A DNA stretch of 64,000 nucleotides from the NCBI GenBank assembly GCA_052103955.1, contig JBQELO010000003.1, positions 186,001 to 250,000 of the forward strand, in the 5' to 3' direction. Shown here one piece after another: positions 52,312-59,901 of the stretch. This stretch comes from Paenalcaligenes sp052103955. GTDB taxonomy: Bacteria > Pseudomonadota > Gammaproteobacteria > Burkholderiales > Burkholderiaceae_B. The position numbers and the translations under genes are program-made. How positions within the stretch are numbered: the first letter of the stretch is position 1; each line of letters opens with the position of its first letter. The notes under the pieces were generated by a model, which had not been told where the DNA came from, did no database searches, and saw only the letters and a program-made list of their open reading frames with translations.

Positions 52312-52791
52312 TTACGGCGCAGCGGTATTACCCGCTGGCTTATCCGTTGCCGCAGCAGGAGCCGTAGCACCTTGCTCCGCACCAGGGCGCGTCACAAAAC
52401 CTAAGCGCACCATACCTGCGGCTTTAGCCTTGCTCATTACCTGTGCCAAAATTTCGTAACGTGTTTCTTGATCAGCACGAATACGAATTTCTGGCTGTGG
52501 TTTTTCCTGAGCGTAAATAGCCAAGGTTTGAGTCAAGTCCTCCAGGGCAACCGGATCATTGTTCAAGAACAATGCGCCATCGAGGGTCACCGCCAAGTCT
52601 AAGGACTTAGCGTCTTTCTCTATAGGCTGAGCGGTGGCCTGAGGCAATTGCACTTTGATGCTATGCGTTAGCAACGGTGCGGTAATCAGAAAAATCACCA
52701 GCAGCACCAACATCACGTCAATCAGCGGAACCATATTAATTTCGGCTGCTGTCTGTGATGAGGAACGGCTATCAAAGCTTCCAAAAGACAT
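52312..52791 (-). CDS. exbD: Biopolymer transport protein ExbD
   Basis: The 159-residue protein has NMVPLIDVMLVLLVIFLITA, the membrane helix with the proton-path Asp, and a periplasmic domain. The C-terminal tail is Ala/Pro/Thr-rich. It works with ExbB to power TonB. It starts two bases after the exbB stop and is the last gene of the operon. Confidence 0.93.
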   Translation of the reverse strand: MSFGSFDSRSSSQTAAEINMVPLIDVMLVLLVIFLITAPLLTHSIKVQLPQATAQPIEKDAKSLDLAVTLDGALFLNNDPVALEDLTQTLAIYAQEKPQPEIRIRADQETRYEILAQVMSKAKAAGMVRLGFVTRPGAEQGATAPAAATDKPAGNTAAP

Positions 52792-52793
52792 GA

Positions 52794-53819
52794 TTATTCA
52801 CCCCCTGCAGGTACAGGTGCTACAGATGCCCCTACGCCTACAGGTTCATCAACACGTGGTGCAGTACCAATAGGACCACGACCATTACCATTTGAATCGG
52901 GCACTTGTTGGCCAGTAGTCAGGAAGGTAAACAAGTCATGAGCAAAAGCATCCAGTTTGGCCAAGTACACGCGGTTTGTACGCACAAAGGCGTTGTATGC
53001 CAATACCGCAGGAATCGCTACAGCCAGACCCAAACCAGTCATGATCAGTGCCTCACCCACTGGGCCAGCAATTTTGTTCAAGGCCACTTCTTCGGACAGA
53101 CCAATATTAATCAACGCATGGTATACGCCCCACACCGTACCGAACAGACCCACAAACGGTGCAGTAGAACCCACGGATGCCAACAGCGTTAAGCCATTTT
53201 CTAGGCGTGCGGTTTCTTCATCAATGACTTTGCGCATAATGCGCATTACAAATGAATCAGTAGAACCTTTTTCTTCCAGCTTCAGCGCGCCGTAACGTGC
53301 ATGATGATTGCGGGAATGAATAGCGTGGCTTGCCAAATGCGAAAAAGGTTCATTCGCACCGTGCGTAGCAATTTCGTTTTCTACTTGTTCTAACGAACTG
53401 GCTGCCCAGAACTCGCGCAGGAAGTTGTTTGAACGGCGTTTTAAGCGGTAGGACACAAAGGCTTTGGCAAAAATCAGATACCAGCTTGCCAACGACATCA
53501 CGAGCAAAATCACAAATAGGCTTTTACCCACCATGTCACTTTGCGCAATGAAGTGCAACATACCAGTAGAGGCGGCCTCTTGTGTCATCACAGGAACATT
53601 TGCAGCACCAGCCAAGGCGGGGGCAATCATTTCTGTGGTTTGAGACAGTTCCACAGCCGCGCCAACTAGCGGTTGCGCAGCCTGAGCCGCAGCCTCTACT
53701 GCAGGCTGGGCTACATTCTGTGTCTGTATTGCCGCATCAACAAGGGGTTGAGCATCTGCTGTCGCTGCGCTCACCTGCGCCAGTCCTAGCAGAGCAGCCT
53801 CAAGAAGCTCCTGCATCAT
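52794..53819 (-). CDS. exbB: Proton channel protein ExbB with long N-terminal extension
   Basis: The 341-residue protein has an unusually long Ala/Gln-rich segment of about 95 residues before the first membrane helix (FVILLVMSLASWYLIFAKAF, about residue 97). The family core follows, with LLASVGSTAPFVGLFGTVWG and EALIMTGLGLAVAIPAVLAY. Some ExbB proteins have a periplasmic N-terminal extension, so this may be real, though no clean signal peptide cleavage site is seen. The C-terminal tail is Gly/Pro-rich. It lies between tonB and exbD. Confidence 0.9.
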   Translation of the reverse strand: MMQELLEAALLGLAQVSAATADAQPLVDAAIQTQNVAQPAVEAAAQAAQPLVGAAVELSQTTEMIAPALAGAANVPVMTQEAASTGMLHFIAQSDMVGKSLFVILLVMSLASWYLIFAKAFVSYRLKRRSNNFLREFWAASSLEQVENEIATHGANEPFSHLASHAIHSRNHHARYGALKLEEKGSTDSFVMRIMRKVIDEETARLENGLTLLASVGSTAPFVGLFGTVWGVYHALINIGLSEEVALNKIAGPVGEALIMTGLGLAVAIPAVLAYNAFVRTNRVYLAKLDAFAHDLFTFLTTGQQVPDSNGNGRGPIGTAPRVDEPVGVGASVAPVPAGGE

Positions 53820-53828
53820 ATTTACGTC

Positions 53829-54641
53829 CTATAAAACAAAGTCAAATGGGATATCGGCCATAGCACGATATGCCACGCCATTTTCAGTATAAGGTTTGAA
53901 TTGCGCACGACGTACCGCACTAATCGCAGCATCATCCAATCGGCTATGCCCTGATGAAGTACGCACACTCACATCAATCACCGAACCTTCAGTGGAGATT
54001 AATACGCGCACAATCACACGCCCCTGTTCACGTCTACGTTCTGACGCACGTGGGTATACAGGCTGCGGGGGCGGCCCTAAGTAATTCACTTGGCTAATTA
54101 CTCTAGGCCTATTCGGGTCTACGGTTTGTGCCGCTTGCTGGCCGCCTGACTGCGTTGTTGCGGGTGTTTCTGTAGCCACATTACGCGTGGCAGGGGCTGC
54201 GGGTTGTTCTACCGGCTCAGGTCTAGGCGTAGGCTCTGGACGTGGCTGCGGTTTTGGTTTGGGCTTTGGCTTAGGTTTAGGCTGAACAACTGGCTCAGGA
54301 ATCACAGGGTCTTCGACCACAGGCTCTGGCTCAGGTTCTGGCTCTACTTCTTCTTCCGGTTCGGGCTCCGGCTCTTCTTCTACCACTTCTTCGGGTTCTG
54401 GCGGCTGTTCAATTTCCGCTTGTGCCAATTGTGGTTCACCGGGATCAGGATCAGGAAACTCTAAGAGGTCCACCCCAACAATTTGCTCCATGGCCGGTTC
54501 GCCAACCATTTTGGGCTCATCACTCATGAACACGGTGGCCAAAACACCTGCATGTAAACCCAGAGCTATAGCGAGCGCTGTGCCTTTGAGGATCCAGCGG
54601 GAGCTACCGGTATAGGAGGTGTGAAGCTGCTGCATAATCAA
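53829..54641 (-). CDS. tonB: Energy transducer TonB
   Basis: The 270-residue protein has a membrane helix at about 18-38 (the signal anchor), then a long Pro/Glu- and Pro/Lys-rich spacer (about 68-150) with EPEPEPE and PKPKPKP runs. The C-terminal TonB domain covers about 190-270 and has NYLGPPPQPVYPRASERR, GRVIVRVLIS and AVRRAQFKPYTENG. It transmits proton-motive force to outer-membrane receptors for iron complexes. A promoter overlapped by a Fur-like box lies upstream. Confidence 0.94.
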   Translation of the reverse strand: MIMQQLHTSYTGSSRWILKGTALAIALGLHAGVLATVFMSDEPKMVGEPAMEQIVGVDLLEFPDPDPGEPQLAQAEIEQPPEPEEVVEEEPEPEPEEEVEPEPEPEPVVEDPVIPEPVVQPKPKPKPKPKPQPRPEPTPRPEPVEQPAAPATRNVATETPATTQSGGQQAAQTVDPNRPRVISQVNYLGPPPQPVYPRASERRREQGRVIVRVLISTEGSVIDVSVRTSSGHSRLDDAAISAVRRAQFKPYTENGVAYRAMADIPFDFVL

Positions 54642-54693
54642 TTCAGGAAATGTTAGCCCACTAAGTTGGGAACATGCTTAAAAGCAAAACGCC

Positions 54694-54722
54694 ATAATAA
54701 CAGTAATGCTAACTATTCTCAA
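54694..54722 (-). promoter_or_regulatory. tonB promoter overlapped by a Fur-like box
   Basis: On the minus strand TTGAGA (-35, complement of 54717-54722) and TATTAT (-10, complement of 54694-54699) are 17 bases apart. TGAGAATAGTTAGCA (complement of 54707-54721) matches the 7-1-7 Fur pattern TGATAAT-N-ATTATCA at 11 of the 14 defined positions. The box covers the -35 and spacer, as in iron-repressed promoters. Regulation by Fur is inferred. Confidence 0.7.
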
Positions 54723-54737
54723 TAACAGAATAAAGAA

Positions 54738-54770
54738 AAGCGAGAATAGATAGTTGTCTATTCTCGCTTC
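54738..54770 (-). terminator. Hairpin terminator after cysA
   Basis: AAGCGAGAATAGA (54738-54750) pairs with TCTATTCTCGCTT (54757-54769) over 13 bases around a 6-base loop. On the minus strand it is followed by TTCTTTATTC, a weak T tract. It divides cysA from the tonB operon. Confidence 0.7.
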
Positions 54771-54781
54771 TGACGTGCTGT

Positions 54782-55843
54782 TTATGCAGGGAAAACTTTA
54801 AATTTCCGTGGCCTAGCAACAGCTTGCATGCCTTCTTTTAACGCTAAACCAGCCCAAGTAAGCTGGTCGAATTCCACTTCCCACGACTGATCCTGATGCG
54901 GTAATTTCAATTCAGCACGCACCATTCCACCTAAAGGAATGACTCTATCTATATGTACCGATACACCAGAAGCCGATGTAGTGTTTAGCAATTCAATATC
55001 GTGGGGGCGCACAAAACCCACCACATTACCTTCTTTTTGGGCTGGGTCTAATGCTACAGAAAACTGTCCTAAATTAGGATCTGCTTTAAAGGTTCCCGAT
55101 TGCAAAATACCCGGCAGTCTATTCGCGGCACCTAAAAACTCATACACAAAAGGCGACGCTGGATGCTCATACACTTCTTGCGGATTACCTTGTTGTTCTA
55201 CATGCCCTTTATTCAACACCACAATACGGTCAGCAACCTCAATGGCTTCTTCTTGGTCGTGTGTGACAAATAAGGTACTGATGTGTAACTCGTCATGTAA
55301 CCGACGTAACCAGCTACGCAACTCTTTACGTACTTTAGCGTCCAACGCACCAAAAGGCTCATCTAACAGCAGTACTTTAGGTTCTACCGCCAACGCGCGT
55401 GCCAAGGCTATACGTTGACGCTGACCACCCGACAGAGCCGCCGGATAGCGATCGCCCAACCAGTCCAGTTGCACCAATTCCAACAGTGCTTTGACACGGC
55501 GTTTAATCTCGGCTTCGTCCAAGCGCTCTTTACGTGGTTTTACCCGTAGGCCAAACGCTACGTTATCAAACACCGTCATGTGTCTAAACAACGCATAGTG
55601 CTGAAACACAAAGCCCACTTGGCGCTCGCGTGTGCCTACCGTTGCCATATCTTGGCCATTAATCACCACTTGCCCCGCGTCAGCGTGCTCTAGGCCAGCC
55701 ACAATGCGCAACAACGTGGTTTTACCGCAGCCAGAAGGGCCCAGCAAAGCGACTAACTCGCCATCGGGAAAATCCAACGAGACATTGTTTAACGCGGTAA
55801 ATGAACCAAACTGTTTACGTAAATTCCGTACTTCTATACTCAT
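54782..55843 (-). CDS. cysA: Sulfate/thiosulfate ABC transporter ATPase
   Basis: The 353-residue protein is taken from the ATG at 55843 (MSIEVRNLRKQFG). Walker A is GPSGCGKT (35-42), the signature ALSGGQRQRIALARAL, Walker B LLLDEPFGALD, and the switch His in LFVTHDQEEA. The C-terminal part (VGFVRPHDIEL onward) is the CysA-type regulatory extension. The permeases CysT/CysW and a binding protein are not beside it; it is a single gene between two promoters, so the rest of the transporter must be elsewhere. Confidence 0.87.
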   Translation of the reverse strand: MSIEVRNLRKQFGSFTALNNVSLDFPDGELVALLGPSGCGKTTLLRIVAGLEHADAGQVVINGQDMATVGTRERQVGFVFQHYALFRHMTVFDNVAFGLRVKPRKERLDEAEIKRRVKALLELVQLDWLGDRYPAALSGGQRQRIALARALAVEPKVLLLDEPFGALDAKVRKELRSWLRRLHDELHISTLFVTHDQEEAIEVADRIVVLNKGHVEQQGNPQEVYEHPASPFVYEFLGAANRLPGILQSGTFKADPNLGQFSVALDPAQKEGNVVGFVRPHDIELLNTTSASGVSVHIDRVIPLGGMVRAELKLPHQDQSWEVEFDQLTWAGLALKEGMQAVARPRKFKVFPA

Positions 55844-56010
55844 GAGTACATCTCGGTGAGCGTGATCAAAAGCCAAGTCTATCAAGGCCCTTCATATTCA
55901 AGAACGAATAAATTAATTTTTACTTATTACTTTTAGATCTTTAGAACTCACACGAAACATGTCAAGCAAAAGAAAAAACTCTTAACAACACAATACGAAT
56001 AGCGCGTCGC

Positions 56011-56038
56011 TTTGATGCATAAAACACGGTAATATAAG
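56011..56038 (+). promoter_or_regulatory. Possible promoter of the MipA/OmpV gene
   Basis: TTTGAT (56011-56016) and TATAAG (56033-56038) lie 16 bases apart, about 75 bases upstream of the ATG at 56114. The match is moderate; no other good pair is seen in the interval. Confidence 0.4.
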
Positions 56039-56113
56039 GGGGCTACGATACAGAGTGTGGCAGCCTAGATGCTTGCCCTCTGCCTATCATCACTTACCAA
56101 ATTCTTTTTTATC

Positions 56114-56887
56114 ATGTCTGTATATTCATTTGCGCGCAAAACACTGCTGTGCTCCACCGCAGCGCTAACACTAGGTCTGGTATCCACTGGACTCTACGCT
56201 AAAAATACCATTGGTGTGGGTGTAGGGTTCATTCCTAAGTACGAAGGTGCGGAAGATTACCGTGCACTTCCCTCCCCTATCATTGACTACAAAAACGGCA
56301 ATTTCTTCATCTCCCCACGCGCTGGTCTACCTAGCGCTGGTTGGCAAACTGCCATTACCAATGACTGGACTGCTGGTGTATTTGTAGGCATGGGTCTGGG
56401 CCGTCGCGCCAGCATGTCCTCCCACCTAACGGGTACTGATCGCATTAAATTCCACGGTAATGCTGGTGTGTTCACAGAATGGCGTCCTGGCGACTGGGCC
56501 TTAGGCGCTGCCTACTACCAAGCTTTGCACAATGGTTACGGTGGTGTGGCTGAGTTCCGTGGCTCCTACCAAGTATGGTCCGCAGCAGGCACAACATTCC
56601 GCGTGGGCGCAAACACCGAATGGGCCAGTGGCGATTCCATGAAAACCTTCTTCGGCGTGAAGCAACATGAAGCCAATGCTAGTGGTGGCCGTTTAACACG
56701 CTACAACCCATCCTCTGGTTTTAAATCCGCTTCCATTTTTGGTACATGGAACCAAGAACTGAGCCAAAACTGGAATCTGGTTGGTGTGCTAGGCTTTAAA
56801 CGCTTGTTAGGTGATGCCGCGGATAGCCCAATCGTAGAAGATAAATCCAGCGTGTTTGGTAGCGTAGGTGTGACCTACTCGTTCTAA
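56114..56887 (+). CDS. MipA/OmpV family outer-membrane protein
   Basis: The ATG at 56114 gives a 257-residue precursor with a signal peptide ending near GLYAKN (about residue 29). The rest alternates short beta strands and turns, with the family stretch IGVGVGFIPKYEGAEDYRALP and a C-terminal strand GSVGVTYSF ending in Phe, the mark of an outer-membrane beta barrel. Family members are scaffold or porin-like proteins; the exact role is unknown. It has its own terminator. Confidence 0.88.
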   Translation: MSVYSFARKTLLCSTAALTLGLVSTGLYAKNTIGVGVGFIPKYEGAEDYRALPSPIIDYKNGNFFISPRAGLPSAGWQTAITNDWTAGVFVGMGLGRRASMSSHLTGTDRIKFHGNAGVFTEWRPGDWALGAAYYQALHNGYGGVAEFRGSYQVWSAAGTTFRVGANTEWASGDSMKTFFGVKQHEANASGGRLTRYNPSSGFKSASIFGTWNQELSQNWNLVGVLGFKRLLGDAADSPIVEDKSSVFGSVGVTYSF

Positions 56888-56940
56888 GGCCGCTTCCTTG
56901 CCGCTTAGTAACACAGGGCGGCCATTGATCAGCCCTAGTA

Positions 56941-56969
56941 AAAAGAGCCTCTGCATGAGGCTCTTTTTT
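56941..56969 (+). terminator. Intrinsic terminator after the MipA/OmpV gene
   Basis: AGAGCCTC (56944-56951) and GAGGCTCT (56957-56964) form an 8-bp stem with a 5-base loop and six T residues after the stem foot. Confidence 0.9.
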
Positions 56970-56983
56970 ATGCGCCAACCTAG

Positions 56984-57196
56984 AGCCAAGCCTGCTGTGA
57001 AGTAATCATTGGCCGTACTACGCATTACAACAGTGGCGAGCAGGCCTTGCTAAGCACCATCAATGCCTTCAACATTAAGCTCATAGACCAAGTCGCCGAT
57101 GGCTGCTTAACCAACCCTTCCGCCTTACTAGACAAAATGGAAGGAGCGCTACGGTGCCGCATGCCACGCAAAATCCGTCTGGAGACAGCACACTGA
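56984..57196 (+). pseudogene. Probable truncated gene remnant beside tRNA-Val
   Basis: An open frame with protein-like composition (for example LLSTINAFNIKLIDQVADGC and LTNPSALLDKMEGALR) begins directly after the MipA terminator. It has no ATG or GTG; the only usual starts are a TTG at 57047 without a good ribosome site. A gene that has lost its 5' end is the simplest reading. I do not recognise the family. It overlaps the start of the following frame. Confidence 0.45.
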
Positions 57197-57417
57197 TCGT
57201 GCACCTCTACGAGGTACGCCAAGAATTATTAACTGGCCCTAAAAGCGATATGCAAGCTAGGTTAGAAACTGCCACCGAGGCAGCCGCACACTCTGCTTAT
57301 GTAGACATATCACGCGCCAAAGACCGTATTTTCGCAAGCTTCCCTGCCATCAAACAGGAGTTTGATGCTCAACGATGTAGAGGCCCTTCAACACCGCCTA
57401 GACTCAAGCCGCCTTAG
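57154..57417 (+). CDS. Small hypothetical protein, possibly a mobile-element remnant
   Basis: The GTG at 57154 has a strong AAGGAG seven bases upstream, placed inside the preceding frame, so the pair looks like coupled genes. The 87-residue protein has no signal or membrane segment and a helical Ala/Glu-rich middle (QARLETATEAAAHSAY) followed by KDRIFASFPAIKQEFDAQ. The stop lies within a small terminator hairpin. I do not recognise it. Position next to tRNA-Val genes fits an integrated-element remnant, but nothing proves this. Confidence 0.45.
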   Translation: MPHATQNPSGDSTLIVHLYEVRQELLTGPKSDMQARLETATEAAAHSAYVDISRAKDRIFASFPAIKQEFDAQRCRGPSTPPRLKPP

Positions 57418-57430
57418 GGCGGTTTTTGTC
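57408..57430 (+). terminator. Terminator overlapping the end of the small hypothetical gene
   Basis: CCGCC, TTAG and GGCGG are followed by five T residues. The TAG stop codon of the preceding gene lies in the loop. Confidence 0.65.
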
Positions 57431-57492
57431 TCAATGACTAGCATGGGTTACCCTCCCCATGCGCCATCCTACGCAGTTGCTGCGCAGAAAAC

Positions 57493-57525
57493 AAAAAAGC
57501 CCTGACGCTTTCACGTTAGGGCTTT
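57493..57525 (-). terminator. Terminator of tRNA-Val copy 1
   Basis: AAAGCCCTGACG (57496-57507) pairs with CGTTAGGGCTTT (57514-57525) with one G-T pair. On the minus strand it ends in a T run. It is identical in sequence to the terminator of the second tRNA-Val copy. Confidence 0.85.
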
Positions 57526-57553
57526 ACTGTGTTTGGTTAGTCTTCAAATCAAA

Positions 57554-57629
57554 TGGTGGGTGCTGAGGGGATCGAACCCCCGACCTACGCCTTGTAAGGG
57601 CGCCGCTCTACCAGCTGAGCTAAGCACCC
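57554..57629 (-). tRNA. tRNA-Val (anticodon TAC), copy 1
   Basis: The minus strand reads GGGTGCTTAGCTCAGCTGG at the 5' end, the anticodon loop CTTACAA, the T-arm GGTTCGATCC and an encoded 3' CCA. It is 76 bases with all four stems pairing. The same sequence occurs at 57940-58015. Confidence 0.96.
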
Positions 57630-57662
57630 ATTTGGTTTGCTTCGTACTGAACCAAGAACATA

Positions 57663-57692
57663 ACTATAGTATAGATTTGAAACCTTCGTCAA
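57663..57692 (-). promoter_or_regulatory. Promoter of tRNA-Val copy 1
   Basis: On the minus strand TTGACG (complement of 57687-57692) and TATAGT (complement of 57663-57668) are 18 bases apart, about 35-65 bases upstream of the tRNA. Confidence 0.6.
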
Positions 57693-57877
57693 GAGAAAAA
57701 TGCATTTTTTTCTAAACTAGTTTACATACCTTAGTAATCTCTACGCTTAGTAAGCGTGCTGCGCCTCTCAGCCCCCAAACTACTACCTTGCCTCTAGCGC
57801 AAGAAGGTTGACGACGTATTTCATACAGCAGCACACTGCCACAACGCCTACGTAAATCCACAGGCAACACCAAAAAC
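57693..57877. other. Spacer between the tRNA-Val units
   Basis: I see no gene, and no similarity to the flanking repeats. Only the terminator, tRNA and adjoining bases are duplicated; this spacer and the two promoters differ. Confidence 0.5.
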
Positions 57878-57910
57878 AAAAAAGCCCTGACGCTTTCACG
57901 TTAGGGCTTT
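57878..57910 (-). terminator. Terminator of tRNA-Val copy 2
   Basis: The same stem as for copy 1: AAAGCCCTGACG (57881-57892) with CGTTAGGGCTTT (57899-57910). It lies just downstream of the tRNA on the minus strand. Confidence 0.85.
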
Positions 57911-57939
57911 ACTTTGCTTGGTTTTCACATCAAATCAAA

Positions 57940-58015
57940 TGGTGGGTGCTGAGGGGATCGAACCCCCGACCTACGCCTTGTAAGGGCGCCGCTCTACCAG
58001 CTGAGCTAAGCACCC
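57940..58015 (-). tRNA. tRNA-Val (anticodon TAC), copy 2
   Basis: Identical to the gene at 57554-57629, 76 bases with encoded CCA and anticodon loop CTTACAA. Each copy has its own promoter and terminator. Confidence 0.96.
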
Positions 58016-58048
58016 ATTTGGTTTGTTGTGTTACGAACCAGAAACAGA

Positions 58049-58077
58049 AGTATAGGATCGTTTTACAAACCTTGCAA
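58049..58077 (-). promoter_or_regulatory. Promoter of tRNA-Val copy 2
   Basis: On the minus strand TTGCAA (complement of 58072-58077) and TATACT (complement of 58049-58054) are exactly 17 bases apart, about 34 bases upstream of the tRNA 5' end. Confidence 0.7.
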
Positions 58078-58095
58078 GTACTTTTTGAAAGATTT

Positions 58096-58368
58096 TTAAT
58101 TTACTGCATCTTTCAGTGCTTTGCCTGGACGGAACTTAGGCACAACAGCTTTTTCGATCTCGATTGTTTCGCCTGTACGTGGGTTACGGCCTGTACGAGC
58201 AGCGCGCTCGGATACAGCAAAAGTACCGAAACCTACCAGCGTTACGGTGTCCTTTTCTTTTAATGTGGTGGTAACCGCATCGATGAACGCATCCAATGCG
58301 CGTCCAGCATCTGCTTTGGACAGGTCAGCCTTGTTAGAAATGAAGTCGATAAGCTCGGTTTTGTTCAT
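58096..58368 (-). CDS. hupB: DNA-binding protein HU-beta
   Basis: The 90-residue protein is a complete HU/IHF-fold nucleoid protein: MNKTELIDFISNKADLSKAD, a GFGTFAVSERAARTGRNP arm region with the DNA-intercalating NP, and the C-terminal FRPGKALKDAV. The MNKTELI opening favours HU over IHF. It bends and packs DNA. It lies directly upstream of the tRNA-Val promoter on the same strand. Confidence 0.95.
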   Translation of the reverse strand: MNKTELIDFISNKADLSKADAGRALDAFIDAVTTTLKEKDTVTLVGFGTFAVSERAARTGRNPRTGETIEIEKAVVPKFRPGKALKDAVN

Positions 58369-58665
58369 TTAAGGAATACCCCTGATGTTTGTAATTGCCG
58401 CCCACAAAATTCGGAACAGCTTAAGCTAAAAAATAGCCACGCCTTTCAAGTGCACATAGCGCCCTAAAAACTTGAGCGCTGTACCTGACGGTTCATGATG
58501 TGTCTCGTAGCGAGCTAAGCCGTATTAAGCCTTTGAATCAGTACCCTGTCAAGCAATTAATGCTCTGTAACCCGCATATTTACTGATGTTTTCATATTTC
58601 TCATATTCATGGAACGATTTTTAAGCTCAACCCTTAACTCTGGTCCAAAAATATGCTAAAAGCCC
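58369..58665. other. Intergenic region upstream of hupB
   Basis: I see no gene in these 297 bases. They must hold the hupB promoter and leader and the end of the upstream PLP-enzyme transcript. A weak GCTAA/TTAGC hairpin overlaps the end of the latter gene; no strong terminator is evident. Confidence 0.4.
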
Positions 58666-59901
58666 TTAGCGCTGCTCTAGAGCCTGCGAAAAATCACCTT
58701 CTAAGTCAGCGTAATCTTCAATACCAACAGAAATTCGCAGCAAATTATCGGCGATCCCCATCAAAGCGCGCTGTTCTGCTCCCATCTCGTAGTAAATAGT
58801 ATGGGCCACAGGAAGAGTCAAACTACGGGTATCACCTAAGTGCGTAGCCAATGCCAACACACGCAAGCGGTTCAAGAAATCAAAGACATCAATATCAGCA
58901 GCTAACTCCACCGCTAGCAATGCCCCAAATTGCCCACCAAACAGCTGCTGAGCACGCGCATGCTGTGGATGCGAGCTAAGGCCTGGGTATTTCACCGCCG
59001 TCACGCGTGGGTGCTGCGAAAGGAAGTGTGCCAGTCTGTTCGCATTGTCACAGGCTTTGTGCATACGCAGTGGTAGCGTCTCCGCCCCCACCGAAATACG
59101 ATGCGCCGCATCAGAGGACAAGGTTGCACCCATGTCGCGCAGGCCTTTTTTCTTAATCTGCGTTAAGCCCCACGACTGCGGATTGCCTTGCCTATAGACT
59201 GAGGCGATATTGGGGTAGTCGGTCCAGTCAAACAACCCTGTGTCCGTTACCATGCCGCCCAACGCCTGCCCATGGCCTGCTATGTATTTGGACAGCGAGT
59301 TCATCACTAAACCGGCACCTACACTGCGCCCGGTTAACAAGCACGGCGTAGACAGCGTGTTATCCAACACATACAGCAACCCCTCTTGCGCACACCACTG
59401 CCCTATGCCCTGTAAATCAGCAATTTGAGTACCTGGGTTCGCTATGGTTTCAGTAAACACCATGCGAGTATTTGCTTTGCGTGCAGCCTTTACTTGCTCT
59501 AAATCGGTTGCATCAACCAAGGTCACTTCCACACCAAAGCCTTGCAATGTCAAAAACAAGCTATTGGTGTTGCCAAAAATATATTTGCTGGAAATCAGGT
59601 GATCGCCCGCCTTAAGCAGGGTCAAGAAAATAGCACTCAACGCAGCCATGCCTGAAGCAAAACTGACACTTGCCGTGCCTTTTTCCATTTTGGTGACTTG
59701 TTTTTCTAGCGCCGCTGTAGTGGGCGTGCCTTGGCGAGCATAACTAAACCCCGCCTTCCCTTGAAACACCGCCGCCAGTTCTCGCGCATCAGAAAAAGCA
59801 TATTCGGTAGAGGGGTGCAGCGGTTGGTGTACTGCACCGCACTCACTACCTTGGCGGCGATCGGAATGAATTACTTCTGTGGTAAACCCATTTGCAGACA
59901 T
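58666..59901 (-). CDS. Cystathionine gamma-synthase family PLP enzyme (MetB/MetZ type)
   Basis: The 411-residue protein belongs to the Cys/Met metabolism PLP family. Features in order are the SYARQGTPTTAALEKQV substrate loop, FASGMAALSA, the cofactor-binding VLDNTLSTPCLLT, and NSLSKYIAGHG with Lys205 as the PLP lysine. Members convert activated homoserine to homocysteine or cystathionine, or act as lyases. The exact reaction cannot be set from sequence alone; O-succinyl- or O-acetylhomoserine sulfhydrylase is most likely. The start codon lies within an ACATATATGT palindrome. Confidence 0.8.
   Translation of the reverse strand: MSANGFTTEVIHSDRRQGSECGAVHQPLHPSTEYAFSDARELAAVFQGKAGFSYARQGTPTTAALEKQVTKMEKGTASVSFASGMAALSAIFLTLLKAGDHLISSKYIFGNTNSLFLTLQGFGVEVTLVDATDLEQVKAARKANTRMVFTETIANPGTQIADLQGIGQWCAQEGLLYVLDNTLSTPCLLTGRSVGAGLVMNSLSKYIAGHGQALGGMVTDTGLFDWTDYPNIASVYRQGNPQSWGLTQIKKKGLRDMGATLSSDAAHRISVGAETLPLRMHKACDNANRLAHFLSQHPRVTAVKYPGLSSHPQHARAQQLFGGQFGALLAVELAADIDVFDFLNRLRVLALATHLGDTRSLTLPVAHTIYYEMGAEQRALMGIADNLLRISVGIEDYADLEGDFSQALEQR

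Noticed and set aside
54204..54464. A plus-strand Arg/Leu/Phe-rich membrane protein
   Set aside because: It is the antisense of the Pro/Glu/Lys repeat spacer of tonB.
57533..57715. Plus-strand small genes over the tRNA-Val copies (and likewise at 57946-58263, 63340-63594 and 63642-63827)
   Set aside because: These frames read the complement of tRNA genes; near-identical peptides arise only because the tRNAs are duplicated.
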